Source: Granulicella sp. L56
GTDB taxonomy: Bacteria > Acidobacteriota > Terriglobia > Terriglobales > Acidobacteriaceae
Direction: 5' to 3'
Assembly (NCBI RefSeq): GCF_009765835.1
Contig: NZ_LMUS01000006.1
Coordinates: forward strand, 186,001 to 250,000
DNA length: 64,000 nucleotides
In this document: positions 34,675-42,722 of the stretch, one piece after another
How positions within the stretch are numbered: position 1 is the first letter of the stretch
How the letters are laid out: every line of letters begins with the position of its first letter
Position numbers and translations under genes: made by a program
The notes under the pieces: model-generated
Database searches by the model: none
Told to the model about the DNA's origin: nothing
Seen by the model: the letters and a program-made list of their open reading frames with translations, nothing else

Positions 34675-35385
34675 ATGACTGAGAAACCGATCCGCATTTC
34701 TCCGGAAGCAAATATGCTCCCCGCGAACACCCTACGTTTCTACATCCATTTTCCAAGGCCAGGAGAGGCACACTTCGATCGTGACCAACTCTGGTTGCTG
34801 GATGACAAGGACCAGGTGGTGCCTGACCCTTTTCTCGTCCTATCGCAGGAGCTGTGGTCGCCTGATGGGCGGCGTCTCACTGTGTTTATGGAGCCGGGAA
34901 GGATCAAACGTGGTCTCGGCGCGGATCCAGCTCACGAGCCGGCGCTTGTCGTTGGGCGCACGTACAAACTTGTCATCACGGCGCTCGGGCAAACAGCGAG
35001 CTATACATTCCGCGTGACCGATCCCGTTCTGAAAGCGCTCGACGAGACCTACTGGGTTCTTCTTTTTCCAATAGTGGGGAGCCTCGATCCTCTAGTCGTG
35101 CACTTCGACAGGGTTATGGATGCAGCCCTTTGCGAAGACGAGATCGGAATTCTGACAGCTTCCGGAGAGGTCGTTCAGACGAACTTGTCACTTGAACCGC
35201 ACGGAACCACAGCGCAGATTATCCCGACCCATCCGTGGAACGTCGGCGAGCACCGCATCATCCTTTCTGATCGTCTCGAAGACGTTTGTGGCAATAGGTT
35301 AGGCGAGGCTCTGGACCATGACATGAGCAAGGAAGGGCGGCCGCGGCCTGGGATGATCACGTTTGCTCCTCGCAGCGCCGAATGA
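34675..35385 (+). CDS. Ig-like domain paralogue
   Basis: 236 residues from the ATG at 34675, 4 nt after the previous stop. It shares with its neighbour PANTLRFYIHFPRPGEAHF, LWSPDGRRLTVFMEPGRIKRG, LVVHFDRVMDAALCEDEI and LEDVCGNRLGEALDHD. It is the last gene of the CDGSH/propeller/Ig-like operon. No signal peptide is seen, so the operon has exported and cytoplasmic versions of both protein types. Confidence 0.7.
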   Translation: MTEKPIRISPEANMLPANTLRFYIHFPRPGEAHFDRDQLWLLDDKDQVVPDPFLVLSQELWSPDGRRLTVFMEPGRIKRGLGADPAHEPALVVGRTYKLVITALGQTASYTFRVTDPVLKALDETYWVLLFPIVGSLDPLVVHFDRVMDAALCEDEIGILTASGEVVQTNLSLEPHGTTAQIIPTHPWNVGEHRIILSDRLEDVCGNRLGEALDHDMSKEGRPRPGMITFAPRSAE

Positions 35386-35482
35386 AAATCCTGCTGAGGC
35401 CGATCGAACAGACATGCGCGCTCCCAGCTGCAGGTCACATCGGTTGAACGGGGCACACGGAGTCGAGGAGCTTCGACCGTGA

Positions 35483-36451
35483 TTAGCGGCCGTGCTCCTC
35501 GAGGTACTTTTCTACTTCAAGCGCTGCCATGCAGCCTGAACTGGCGGCGGTGATGGCCTGGCGGTAGCGGCGGTCCTGCACGTCGCCCGCGCAGAAGACG
35601 CCGGGGATGACCTGGCCGTTGTGCGTGGTGAAGACGTTGTCCTTGCTCTTGATGTAGCCGTCTTCGTCTAGGTCCATCTGGCCGGCGAAGAACTTCGCGT
35701 TGGGAACGTGGCCGATGCCGAGAAAGAACCCGGAGAGCGGGATATCCTTCACGTCGCCGGTGATGGTGTTGCGGACGCGGATGCCTTTGACTTCCTTCTC
35801 TTCGACGCCGAGTACTTCTTCAACGACGGTGCTGGCGAGGAACTCAATCTGCGGATGCGCCATGGCGCGGTCCAGCATGATCTTGCTGGCGCGGAACTGT
35901 GCCGAGCGGTGGATCAAGTAGACCTTGGTGGCAAAGCGGGTCAGGAACATTGCTTCTTCCATGGCGGAGTCGCCGCCGCCGATGACGCAGATTTCTTTGC
36001 CGGAGAAGAAGAAGCCGTCGCAGGTGGCGCAAGAAGAGACGCCATGTCCGATGAGGGCCTGTTCGCTGGGTAGACCGAGCCACCGCGCGCTTGCGCCGGA
36101 GGCGACGATGAGCGTGCGGGTGTGGACGATCTTGTTGCCGAAGTTGAGAACGATCGGCGACTTGGAGAGGTCTGCGCTGACGAGGTGCCCCATCTCGACT
36201 TCAGCACCGAACTTCTCGGCCTGCTTGCGCATGTTCTCGACAAGTTCCGGGCCCTGCACGCCCTCGGGCCAGCCGGGGAAGTTTTCGACCAGCGTGGTGA
36301 TGGAGAGCTGGCCGCCGGGCTCGTGGCCTTCGATGACGAGCGGCTTGAGATTGGCGCGTCCGGTGTAGATGGCGGCGGTAAGGCCGCCGCAGCCGGAGCC
36401 GAGAATCACGGTGTCGCGCGTGGTGGTTTCGGTGGTAACAGTGTTCGACAT
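35483..36451 (-). CDS. trxB: Thioredoxin reductase
   Basis: 322 residues. FAD-binding motif GSGCGG (the common form is GSGPAG), GGQL, the redox-active CATC in SSCATCDGFF, and the NADPH-binding GGGDSAMEEA. C-terminal FAD motif FCAGDVQDRRYRQAITAASSGC. Keeps thioredoxins reduced with NADPH. It faces the Ig-like operon convergently. It is possibly an extra copy carried as redox cargo. Confidence 0.95.
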   Translation of the reverse strand: MSNTVTTETTTRDTVILGSGCGGLTAAIYTGRANLKPLVIEGHEPGGQLSITTLVENFPGWPEGVQGPELVENMRKQAEKFGAEVEMGHLVSADLSKSPIVLNFGNKIVHTRTLIVASGASARWLGLPSEQALIGHGVSSCATCDGFFFSGKEICVIGGGDSAMEEAMFLTRFATKVYLIHRSAQFRASKIMLDRAMAHPQIEFLASTVVEEVLGVEEKEVKGIRVRNTITGDVKDIPLSGFFLGIGHVPNAKFFAGQMDLDEDGYIKSKDNVFTTHNGQVIPGVFCAGDVQDRRYRQAITAASSGCMAALEVEKYLEEHGR

Positions 36452-36556
36452 GATTTCCTAATCTGTTGTGGCTGGTGGTGTCCCATCGCCGTTTTGCGAG
36501 GCAACATCGGAAACGAGAGCGGCGGGTTGCGCCGCCCTCGTTTGTATCGCCGGTAG

Positions 36557-37789
36557 CTAACTCACCACTGGTTCATCTCTCATGGACGAAATGCGTGCCA
36601 CACCAAATGCTCCTGCAGCAGCGATGACAGACATCCAGAGAGCCCAGCCAACGTATAAGCCATGATCGATCAAGGCCCCAACCACCAGAGGTGCGAGAAC
36701 AGAGGCAATCGACATTACGGATTGATTGACGCCCATCACGAGCCCCTGACGCTGTGGCGAAACACGTTTAGAGAGCCGCGCTATGATCGTCGGCCTGAGC
36801 ACCGCCGCGCCACTATGGCTCAGGGTAAGGAACACCAACGTTACGAGAACTGTATGGCTCAGCGAGAGCAGACCAAATCCGATGGCCATCAGCAGGAAAC
36901 CTGCCAAGACCAAGGTGCGTTCCCGGAACCACCGTAAAAGGTGTCCCAGAGCTATTGCCTGGAAGAAGAAATTCAAGAGACCGGCGTAAGCGAACATAAA
37001 CCCTGCGGTCTGCGGTCCTATCGGCTCTCCTCCCCAGGTGACGCGCCCGGCCAAAAACAAAGCGAAGCCGGATATGAAGGTGTTGAAGACGAAATAGAAG
37101 AGAGACAAGAGAAAAAAGATTCCGCTTGTCGCCGGATCGCGAAAGCAATCCAGGATCGGTTTGACGGGAAGCAGACTCTCGGACGGCCCTTTGTGCTCAG
37201 CCTTTACTCCCTTCGGCAACAGCACGGCCGTCGCCACGATGCTGAGGGCTGAAAGAACGCAAGCTCCCCAAATCGGTGTCGTCAGGCTGTGCCTGGCCAG
37301 GAGCCCGCCGAGGCTTGGCCCAACAAGCATGCCCAGACCAAAAGCAGATCCGACGATACCGAAGGCCTTCGTTCTCTGTTGGGGTGCCGTATTGTCCGAG
37401 ACGTAGGCGTGGGCGACCGAAATGTTTCCCGCAGTCAAGCCGTCAATGATCCTTGCCGCAAATACGAGCCATAGGGTGTTCGACACGGCGAGCAGGATGT
37501 ATCCCACAAGTGTGCCGATCTGACTGATCACCAACACAGGTTTTCTGCCAATTCGATCCGAGAGCTGCCCTAGCGGAGGTCCAGCGAGCAATTGACAGAG
37601 AGCGAAAATCGACAGGAGCATACCGACTGTAAAGGCGGAAGCTCCAAAATGCTCTGCGTAGAAAGGCAACAGAGGAATCATCAGGCCAAAGCCCATGATG
37701 TCTGTAAAGACGATGAGAAAAATCGGGAACATTACCTTGCCGATGGAAGGAGCGGACGGGGTGTCTGGATTTTGGATTGCGCTTGTCAT
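36557..37789 (-). CDS. MFS transporter, DHA1 (TetA-like) family
   Basis: 410 residues from the ATG at 37789 (AGGACGG upstream). Twelve hydrophobic segments; motif A GQLSDRIGRKPVLV between helices 2 and 3, the helix 1 FTDIMGFGLMIPLLPFY typical of TetA-like exporters, and GLGMLVGPSLGGLL in helix 5. Probably exports a toxic small molecule. Lies next to trxB and the peroxiredoxin gene. Confidence 0.9.
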   Translation of the reverse strand: MTSAIQNPDTPSAPSIGKVMFPIFLIVFTDIMGFGLMIPLLPFYAEHFGASAFTVGMLLSIFALCQLLAGPPLGQLSDRIGRKPVLVISQIGTLVGYILLAVSNTLWLVFAARIIDGLTAGNISVAHAYVSDNTAPQQRTKAFGIVGSAFGLGMLVGPSLGGLLARHSLTTPIWGACVLSALSIVATAVLLPKGVKAEHKGPSESLLPVKPILDCFRDPATSGIFFLLSLFYFVFNTFISGFALFLAGRVTWGGEPIGPQTAGFMFAYAGLLNFFFQAIALGHLLRWFRERTLVLAGFLLMAIGFGLLSLSHTVLVTLVFLTLSHSGAAVLRPTIIARLSKRVSPQRQGLVMGVNQSVMSIASVLAPLVVGALIDHGLYVGWALWMSVIAAAGAFGVARISSMRDEPVVS

Positions 37790-37936
37790 AGTTTTCCGTC
37801 CTAAGCCGTGTGTCGTCCGGGTATACCGGGGTTGTGAAACCCTTCCCAACGGTTGGGTTTGTAGCATCACTCGCCCTGCGGAGAAATCCGCGCCCGCAAC
37901 GTCCAGGCGCGGAGTACCGCATGGAGATCCCGGGGG

Positions 37937-38602
37937 TTATTGCGCGACGGGCCGAGCGATTGCTTCCAGTGCCGCCACCACTGTTTCCGCCTCCACACGT
38001 CCGGTCATGTAGTCCGCGTCGACGTGGGAAAACCGAATGATCCCCGAAGCGTCGATCACATACGTGGCGGGCACAGGGAGCTGGTAAGAGCCTTCTCCAT
38101 TGCGGACTGTTAAATCGTTATTGAACCTTGCCTTGCCGAGTTCTTTCACTCCATCTCCCACTTGGAAGACGATGCCAAACTGCCGCGCGACCACGTTCTT
38201 GAAGTCGCTGAGGACGGGGTAGGTCAGTTGGTTCTTTTCGGTTGCGACAATTCCGCTATCCGGTTTCTCGGGCGAGATCGCGACCAGTTTCGCGCCCAGC
38301 GCCTGAATCTTTGGCAGAGCCGCCTGCAGTTCACGCAGCTCGAGATTGCAATACGGGCACCATTCGCCTCTGTAGAAACTGACAACGAGCGGTCCTTCTG
38401 CCAGCAGACTCTTGAGCGAGACTTCATGGCCGAATGCGTCCGGCAGGGTAAACTCAGGCGCGGCATCGCCGACTTTCAAAGCGTTGTCCAGCACGTCGGA
38501 CGAGCGGACGCGCTCCATATCACCGGAAATAATGCTGAACTGCTCTCCGAGGGCAGCCTTCACCTTCGCCTGTATCGCCTCTGCCGCTTGTTTGTAAGCC
38601 AT
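37937..38602 (-). CDS. Peroxiredoxin-like (AhpC/TSA family) protein
   Basis: 221 residues. Thioredoxin-fold AhpC/TSA domain from about residue 45 (GDAAPEFTLPDAFGHEVSL) with the redox motif WCPYC in FYRGEWCPYCNLEL, and the later VPATYVIDASG. It reduces peroxides or disulfides. Divergent from the TetR gene at 38722, with a 16-bp palindrome between them. Confidence 0.88.
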   Translation of the reverse strand: MAYKQAAEAIQAKVKAALGEQFSIISGDMERVRSSDVLDNALKVGDAAPEFTLPDAFGHEVSLKSLLAEGPLVVSFYRGEWCPYCNLELRELQAALPKIQALGAKLVAISPEKPDSGIVATEKNQLTYPVLSDFKNVVARQFGIVFQVGDGVKELGKARFNNDLTVRNGEGSYQLPVPATYVIDASGIIRFSHVDADYMTGRVEAETVVAALEAIARPVAQ

Positions 38603-38634
38603 ATTGATCTCCTGAGTGCCATGAGTTGATTATT

Positions 38635-38650
38635 TGTAGCACCTGCTACA
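38635..38650. promoter_or_regulatory. Operator palindrome TGTAGCA-CC-TGCTACA
   Basis: Perfect 7-bp inverted repeat with a 2-bp centre in the intergenic region between the divergent peroxiredoxin and tetR genes. A half site GCTACA recurs at 38698. It probably binds the adjacent TetR protein and controls both genes. Confidence 0.7.
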
Positions 38651-38721
38651 TAATGAGAGAGCAGGTCGCCCATGTCAATGATTATTTTGGGGCAGTCGCT
38701 ACAGAATAGGAAAGGTCTCTC

Positions 38722-39309
38722 ATGGCACGGACTTTGGAGTTCGATTACGACACTAGCTTGGAACGGGCGACCCGGCTGTTCTGGAAGGGTGGCTATGCTG
38801 GCACTTCGCTGCGCGATCTCCTCAAAGAAATGGGTATCGGGGAAAGCTCGTTTTACAACACCCTGAAAAGCAAGAAGCGAGCCTACCTGGAGTGCCTGAA
38901 GCATTACAACGACACTGTCGATCAAAAGCGTTCCAAGGAATTTCTTACGGCACCCACGGCCGCACTGGGCGTACGTGCGCTGTTCAAGGACATCCTGGAA
39001 TCTCTTGATAATCCCGATACACCTTCGGTCATCTGCATGATGGCTGGAAGCCTGACCCACGAGGTACTTGATGAGACTGAACTGCGACAGTACATCGAAG
39101 GGCGAATCTCCACACTTCAGGACGCGATGATTGCTCGGATGAGTGCCGATAAGCGGGATGGGCTTCTCGCGGATGGCTTCGAGCCTCAGCTCGTAGTGCC
39201 GGTCGTCCTCACTTACATGCAGGGCCTCTGGCGAATGGCCCTTGTGTCCTACGAGAGGTCTCGCTTCGAGCAGCAGATCGAAGTCTTTCTCACCGGGCTT
39301 GGACTCTAG
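38722..39309 (+). CDS. TetR/AcrR-family regulator
   Basis: 195 residues. Helix-turn-helix ERATRLFWKGGYAGTSLRDL then LKEMGIGESSFYNTLKSK. Divergent from the peroxiredoxin gene across the TGTAGCA-CC-TGCTACA palindrome. Probably represses it and responds to an oxidant or electrophile; the ligand is unknown. Confidence 0.88.
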   Translation: MARTLEFDYDTSLERATRLFWKGGYAGTSLRDLLKEMGIGESSFYNTLKSKKRAYLECLKHYNDTVDQKRSKEFLTAPTAALGVRALFKDILESLDNPDTPSVICMMAGSLTHEVLDETELRQYIEGRISTLQDAMIARMSADKRDGLLADGFEPQLVVPVVLTYMQGLWRMALVSYERSRFEQQIEVFLTGLGL

Positions 39310-39439
39310 CGGGCCTTTGAACGGAGGACAACTTGTAAGCGCTGGTATGAGGAGGTCAACACACTGCCATAGCTGGCAATCGATCTACATCGGCAATAAC
39401 ATACTTGACTCAGCAGCCAATTGAGCATACATTAGGTTC

Positions 39440-40384
39440 ATGGACACGCTGAAGACACTCAAAACCCTCCAAGAAGCAATCGTCTACTTTGCAAACCCTG
39501 ACAATTGTGTAGCTTACATGGTGTCTAAGCGTTGGAAGGATGGAGTGATTTGCCCCAACTGCGGCTCCCGCGAAGTGAAGTACATGGAGTCTAGGCGTGT
39601 GTGGCAGTGCAAGACCCGTCATCCTAAGAGCCAGTTCTCGGTCAAGGTTGGAAGTGTCTATGAAGACAGCGCAATTGGCCTAGACAAGTGGTTGACCGCA
39701 ACCTGGATGGTCGTCAATTGCAAAAACGGTGTGTCCAGTTATGAGATTGCCCGTTCCATCGGTATCACACAAAAATCTGCTTGGTTCATGCTGCATCGTA
39801 TCCGTACCGCGATGGATGAAGACATACACACCAAACTCGGCCATAACAATATGGTGGAGATTGACGAGACGTTTGTAGGCGGCAAAGTAAAGAACATTCA
39901 CAAGGGCAAACGTAAGCAGTCTGCTTCATATCAGGGTGGTGGTAACAAGGCCATCGTTCTAGGGATGCTGGAGCGTGGTGGTAAGGTTCGCGCCAACACC
40001 GTTGCAGACCGCCGCAAACCTACTATGCAGCCCACGATTCTTGAGAACGTGGCGGCTAGTGCTCACATCATCACAGACGAGCACTCCAGCTACCCCTTCA
40101 TCGCTGCTGACACCTACTACCATGAGGTCATCAATCACGTTGAAGGTTATGTACGTGGACACATCCACACAAACGGCATTGAGAACTTCTGGAGTCTGTT
40201 GAAGCGCGGCCTGACTGGAACCTATATCTCAGTCGATCCGGTTCATCTGGACAAGTATGTGACCGAGCAGGTATTCCGCTACAACAATCGTAAAGGGCTG
40301 AATGATGGTGGACGGTTTGGTATCTGTGTAGAGCAGACTTTCGGCAAACGGCTTACCTATAAGCAACTGACGGGCAAAGCGTAG
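39440..40384 (+). CDS. IS1595-family transposase
   Basis: 314 residues. N-terminal zinc-binding C-x2-C (CPNCGS), a helix-turn-helix region (SSYEIARSIGITQKSAWFMLHRIR), then the ISXO2-like DDE domain with EIDETFVGGK, ITDEHSSYPF and NGIENFWSLLKRG. It starts 24 bp inside the left terminal repeat. All features of an active enzyme are present. Confidence 0.95.
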   Translation: MDTLKTLKTLQEAIVYFANPDNCVAYMVSKRWKDGVICPNCGSREVKYMESRRVWQCKTRHPKSQFSVKVGSVYEDSAIGLDKWLTATWMVVNCKNGVSSYEIARSIGITQKSAWFMLHRIRTAMDEDIHTKLGHNNMVEIDETFVGGKVKNIHKGKRKQSASYQGGGNKAIVLGMLERGGKVRANTVADRRKPTMQPTILENVAASAHIITDEHSSYPFIAADTYYHEVINHVEGYVRGHIHTNGIENFWSLLKRGLTGTYISVDPVHLDKYVTEQVFRYNNRKGLNDGGRFGICVEQTFGKRLTYKQLTGKA

Positions 40385-40447
40385 GATGCAGGAGGACGGC
40401 ACAGAGGTTCAATCTGTGCCGTTACTTTGTATTGAAAGAAAAGTCTT

Positions 40448-40576
40448 ATGAACGTTCCTATTAATCCTGCACTCGTTGTTGCATTCAAGGATGCTATGAA
40501 ACTGTTGAATTCGCTGCCAAAGGTGAAGACCGACACACCTATTCTGACGAGCAATCTGTTCCAAGACATCCTCTAG
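40448..40576 (+). CDS. 42-residue ORF downstream of the transposase
   Basis: Starts MNVPINPALVVAFKDAMKLL and ends SNLFQDIL. It lies 64 nt after the transposase stop on the same strand, with an AAGAAAAG stretch upstream. It looks helical. It could be an IS accessory; too short to assign. Confidence 0.4.
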   Translation: MNVPINPALVVAFKDAMKLLNSLPKVKTDTPILTSNLFQDIL

Positions 40577-40605
40577 TAAACATCCCTAGTGGCTTCTGAG
40601 TGCTG

Positions 40606-40764
40606 CTAGGGATGCTTAATCTTTGTCGGCTTGGGATACCGCTTACCTGTTTTGGCTTTCTTGGCCTCTGCAAGCCGCCTATCCAATTCTTCTTTGGACA
40701 CAGACATAATCTTGTCCATTGCCTTATCGAATTTCTCAAACTCTTCTGACGGTTTGGAGGTCAT
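40606..40764 (-). CDS. IS1595-associated small basic protein
   Basis: 52 residues: MTSKPSEEFEKFDKAMDKIM, then SVSKEELDRRLAEAKKAKTG and a basic tail. GGAGG stands 6 nt before the ATG, which overlaps the stop of the upstream gene (ATGA). Small proteins starting MTSKP-x-x-EFEKFD are often seen next to IS1595-family transposases, so this is probably a genuine IS accessory gene. Confidence 0.65.
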   Translation of the reverse strand: MTSKPSEEFEKFDKAMDKIMSVSKEELDRRLAEAKKAKTGKRYPKPTKIKHP

Positions 40765-41480
40765 AAGGAACCTCCAGTCCATTCAATTAGGGTAGATGGG
40801 TTTTCGAGTGGAACTTCTTTTCTACCCACTTTCAGGTAGCCATCAAAAGGTGTCCACAACACTAGAGAGAGGCTTTTTATCATCTCAAGCGTTAAGGCCG
40901 GTAAATCAAGACCTGACTCAACTTTGAAGTGTAACCAACCCTCCGCTGGCAGACCGCGCTTTAGCGGCTGGCTACTATCCATCTCTAAGTCTTTAAGAAG
41001 ACTCTCTCCCCGCACCCTATATTGAGGTAGTTCTCCCCAATCCAGATCCACCCTACGATAAGCGCTAACATCGTTCAAAGGGCCTTCAAGGTGGTATTGG
41101 GATGAAGTACCGACATCAACTAATGCCCTATATTTCGAGATAGCAGTCTCTACCGGAGAATCGTTATGAATGGATACGTGTACAAATACGTCTGATCGGC
41201 GTTGTGGAATCACAAACACCTCTTTAATGGCAACATTTAGATTTGGTTTCTCAGTGTGCTTAAGCAATAAAGTGTGTTCATCCTTCCAGACAGAGAAGGT
41301 CGCCGTCAGCAGGAATACAACTGCCAAAACCACATTCATTGCTAAAAACCAGTGGTTCGTCTGGTGAGTTTTAGCGATATACGCTGACAATGCAGTAAAG
41401 ACGGCGCAACTCATAAGTTGCAACCATTTTTTGAGCACGGCAGACAGGTACGTGCCCAACATTTTGAACCAATCTCCCAT
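40761..41480 (-). CDS. Membrane-anchored passenger protein in IS1595
   Basis: 239 residues. Two hydrophobic segments (residues about 20-36 and 43-62) followed by a soluble strand-rich domain (KPNLNVAIKEVFVIPQRRSDVFVHVSIHN, in two parts) that looks Ig-like. Translationally coupled to the small gene downstream. No known transposition role. Both this and the divergent gene have a membrane anchor plus a beta domain, so they may act together. Confidence 0.6.
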   Translation of the reverse strand: MGDWFKMLGTYLSAVLKKWLQLMSCAVFTALSAYIAKTHQTNHWFLAMNVVLAVVFLLTATFSVWKDEHTLLLKHTEKPNLNVAIKEVFVIPQRRSDVFVHVSIHNDSPVETAISKYRALVDVGTSSQYHLEGPLNDVSAYRRVDLDWGELPQYRVRGESLLKDLEMDSSQPLKRGLPAEGWLHFKVESGLDLPALTLEMIKSLSLVLWTPFDGYLKVGRKEVPLENPSTLIEWTGGSL

Positions 41481-41569
41481 GCCCCTGATGGTCTCAGCAT
41501 CGGCACTATACAGTCAAAATTTTGCTGCGTTATAAAACTAATACCCTGTGCTACCGTTTTCATAATCAT

Positions 41570-42166
41570 ATGAATGATCTGATCGAGTATCTGAAGTGTG
41601 CTTTTGCACCAGCCACTCTTTCCACTTGGTTTCTGGTCGTGCTGGGAATTGTCGCCGGAGTAATAGCGATGCGCACATTGAGGCACATCAAGACACAAGC
41701 TGAAGCCGCAACACGAACCCTCATCTCGACATTTAGGCCACACATTCACATCAGAAGAATGCGAATCATGGAGACCGAAGACTCCTTGTTCCTCGAAGTC
41801 ATTCTTGTTAATAGGGGTGATAGCAATGGACAAGTCACAAACCTGTTCATGAAGATGGAGTGGCATTGGACGCACACCGCAGACGAAACAGAGATCAATA
41901 CAACCACTTTCGAGCCCTTTGGACTCCTTCCCGGTGAATCCGCCCCGATCAAAATCATTCTGAATGGGGCTTTGGTTTTGTACCGGATATCCGTTATGGA
42001 CTTCGAGAAGCACGGAACGCAAGGAATGACTCTCAGGTGTGTCGGTGAAATCGCCTACCTTGACGACAACAAAACTCAGCGACAAATCGGCTTTGATCGT
42101 AGGTGGAATCACGAGACAAAGCGGTTTATCGCGAGTGATGACCCAGAGGAAGAATTTGCAGATTAA
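41570..42166 (+). CDS. Single-pass membrane passenger protein in IS1595
   Basis: 198 residues from the ATG at 41570; an earlier frame start at 41522 is possible. One membrane segment (STWFLVVLGIVAGVIAM), a short coiled stretch, then a beta-rich domain (IHIRRMRIMETEDSLFLEVILVNRG, in parts; FGLLPGESAPIKIIL). Divergent from the other passenger gene. Function unknown. Confidence 0.6.
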   Translation: MNDLIEYLKCAFAPATLSTWFLVVLGIVAGVIAMRTLRHIKTQAEAATRTLISTFRPHIHIRRMRIMETEDSLFLEVILVNRGDSNGQVTNLFMKMEWHWTHTADETEINTTTFEPFGLLPGESAPIKIILNGALVLYRISVMDFEKHGTQGMTLRCVGEIAYLDDNKTQRQIGFDRRWNHETKRFIASDDPEEEFAD

Positions 42167-42306
42167 ACTCAACAAAACTCCTAAATCGAGAGCATCGTCT
42201 TGAGTTTTTTTTGATTGGTTACTCACTTAGCCCCCAATATGGGAGCAGCCTGCCATTTGGCGCAATAAATGCCTGACCGGACTGCTGAGTCAAGTATGTT
42301 ATTGCC

Positions 42307-42643
42307 TCTACATCGACCGTTCTCAGTCCGGGGCGGTCCTCACACACTCGTCAACATCCAGATTTGGATTAGTACCGAGATGTCGGCTTCTCGTCAGTAA
42401 TGGAAAACCAAAGGCAAGTCCCCTTGGGGTCACGAAATACGCTCAAATCGAGGAACCAGACCTCTGCCTCAGCAGAATTAGCCAATTTTGGCGGTTTCAA
42501 ACCTCTGCCGCGTGACGGCAGAGGTTTCAGGGTTGAGACCGTGGGCACAATAAGGACACATTAACGGTTCCTTGGTGTGCCTAATAGCGCGAATTGGAGC
42601 CATCCGTTGCTTGTTTTTTCAGTAAGTTACGGGATTCTGGCTC
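42307..42643. other. Non-coding right end of the 21-kb unit
   Basis: About 340 bp from the IS target duplication to the att repeat. No gene seen. It contains a further ACCTCTGCC half (about 42460) and the full hairpin copy 3. Confidence 0.5.
42499..42527. repeat. Hairpin, CCTCTGCCG-N5-CGGCAGAGG family (copy 3)
   Basis: Perfect 12-bp arms AAACCTCTGCCG / CGGCAGAGGTTT with a 5-nt loop (CGTGA), 117 bp before the right att repeat. Same core and loop length as the copies at 13302 and 21403. Confidence 0.7.
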
Positions 42644-42691
42644 ACTGTCACGGCAGAGGTCGCGGGTTCGAGCCCCGTCGTCCCCGCCATA
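42644..42691 (+). repeat. att site (3' half of tRNA-Asp(GTC)), right copy
   Basis: Identical over 48 bp to 21578-21625. Flanking bases differ on both sides, which sets the exact length. It bounds a unit of 21,066 bp (start to start). A second integrase lies immediately to its right, so another element was inserted at the same site. Confidence 0.9.
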
Positions 42692-42722
42692 AACTTAATA
42701 GAAACAATGGTTTATGGCATAC

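Larger units (their letters stand above)
39392..42306. mobile_element. Complete IS1595-family element with passenger genes
   Basis: 2,915 bp bounded by perfect 25-bp terminal inverted repeats (39392-39416 and 42282-42306, starting GGCAATAACATACTTGAC) and flanked by a perfect 8-bp target duplication TCTACATC (39384-39391 and 42307-42314). An 8-bp duplication is usual for IS1595. It holds the transposase and four further genes, so it is larger than a plain IS. The intact ends and duplication point to recent insertion. Confidence 0.93.
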
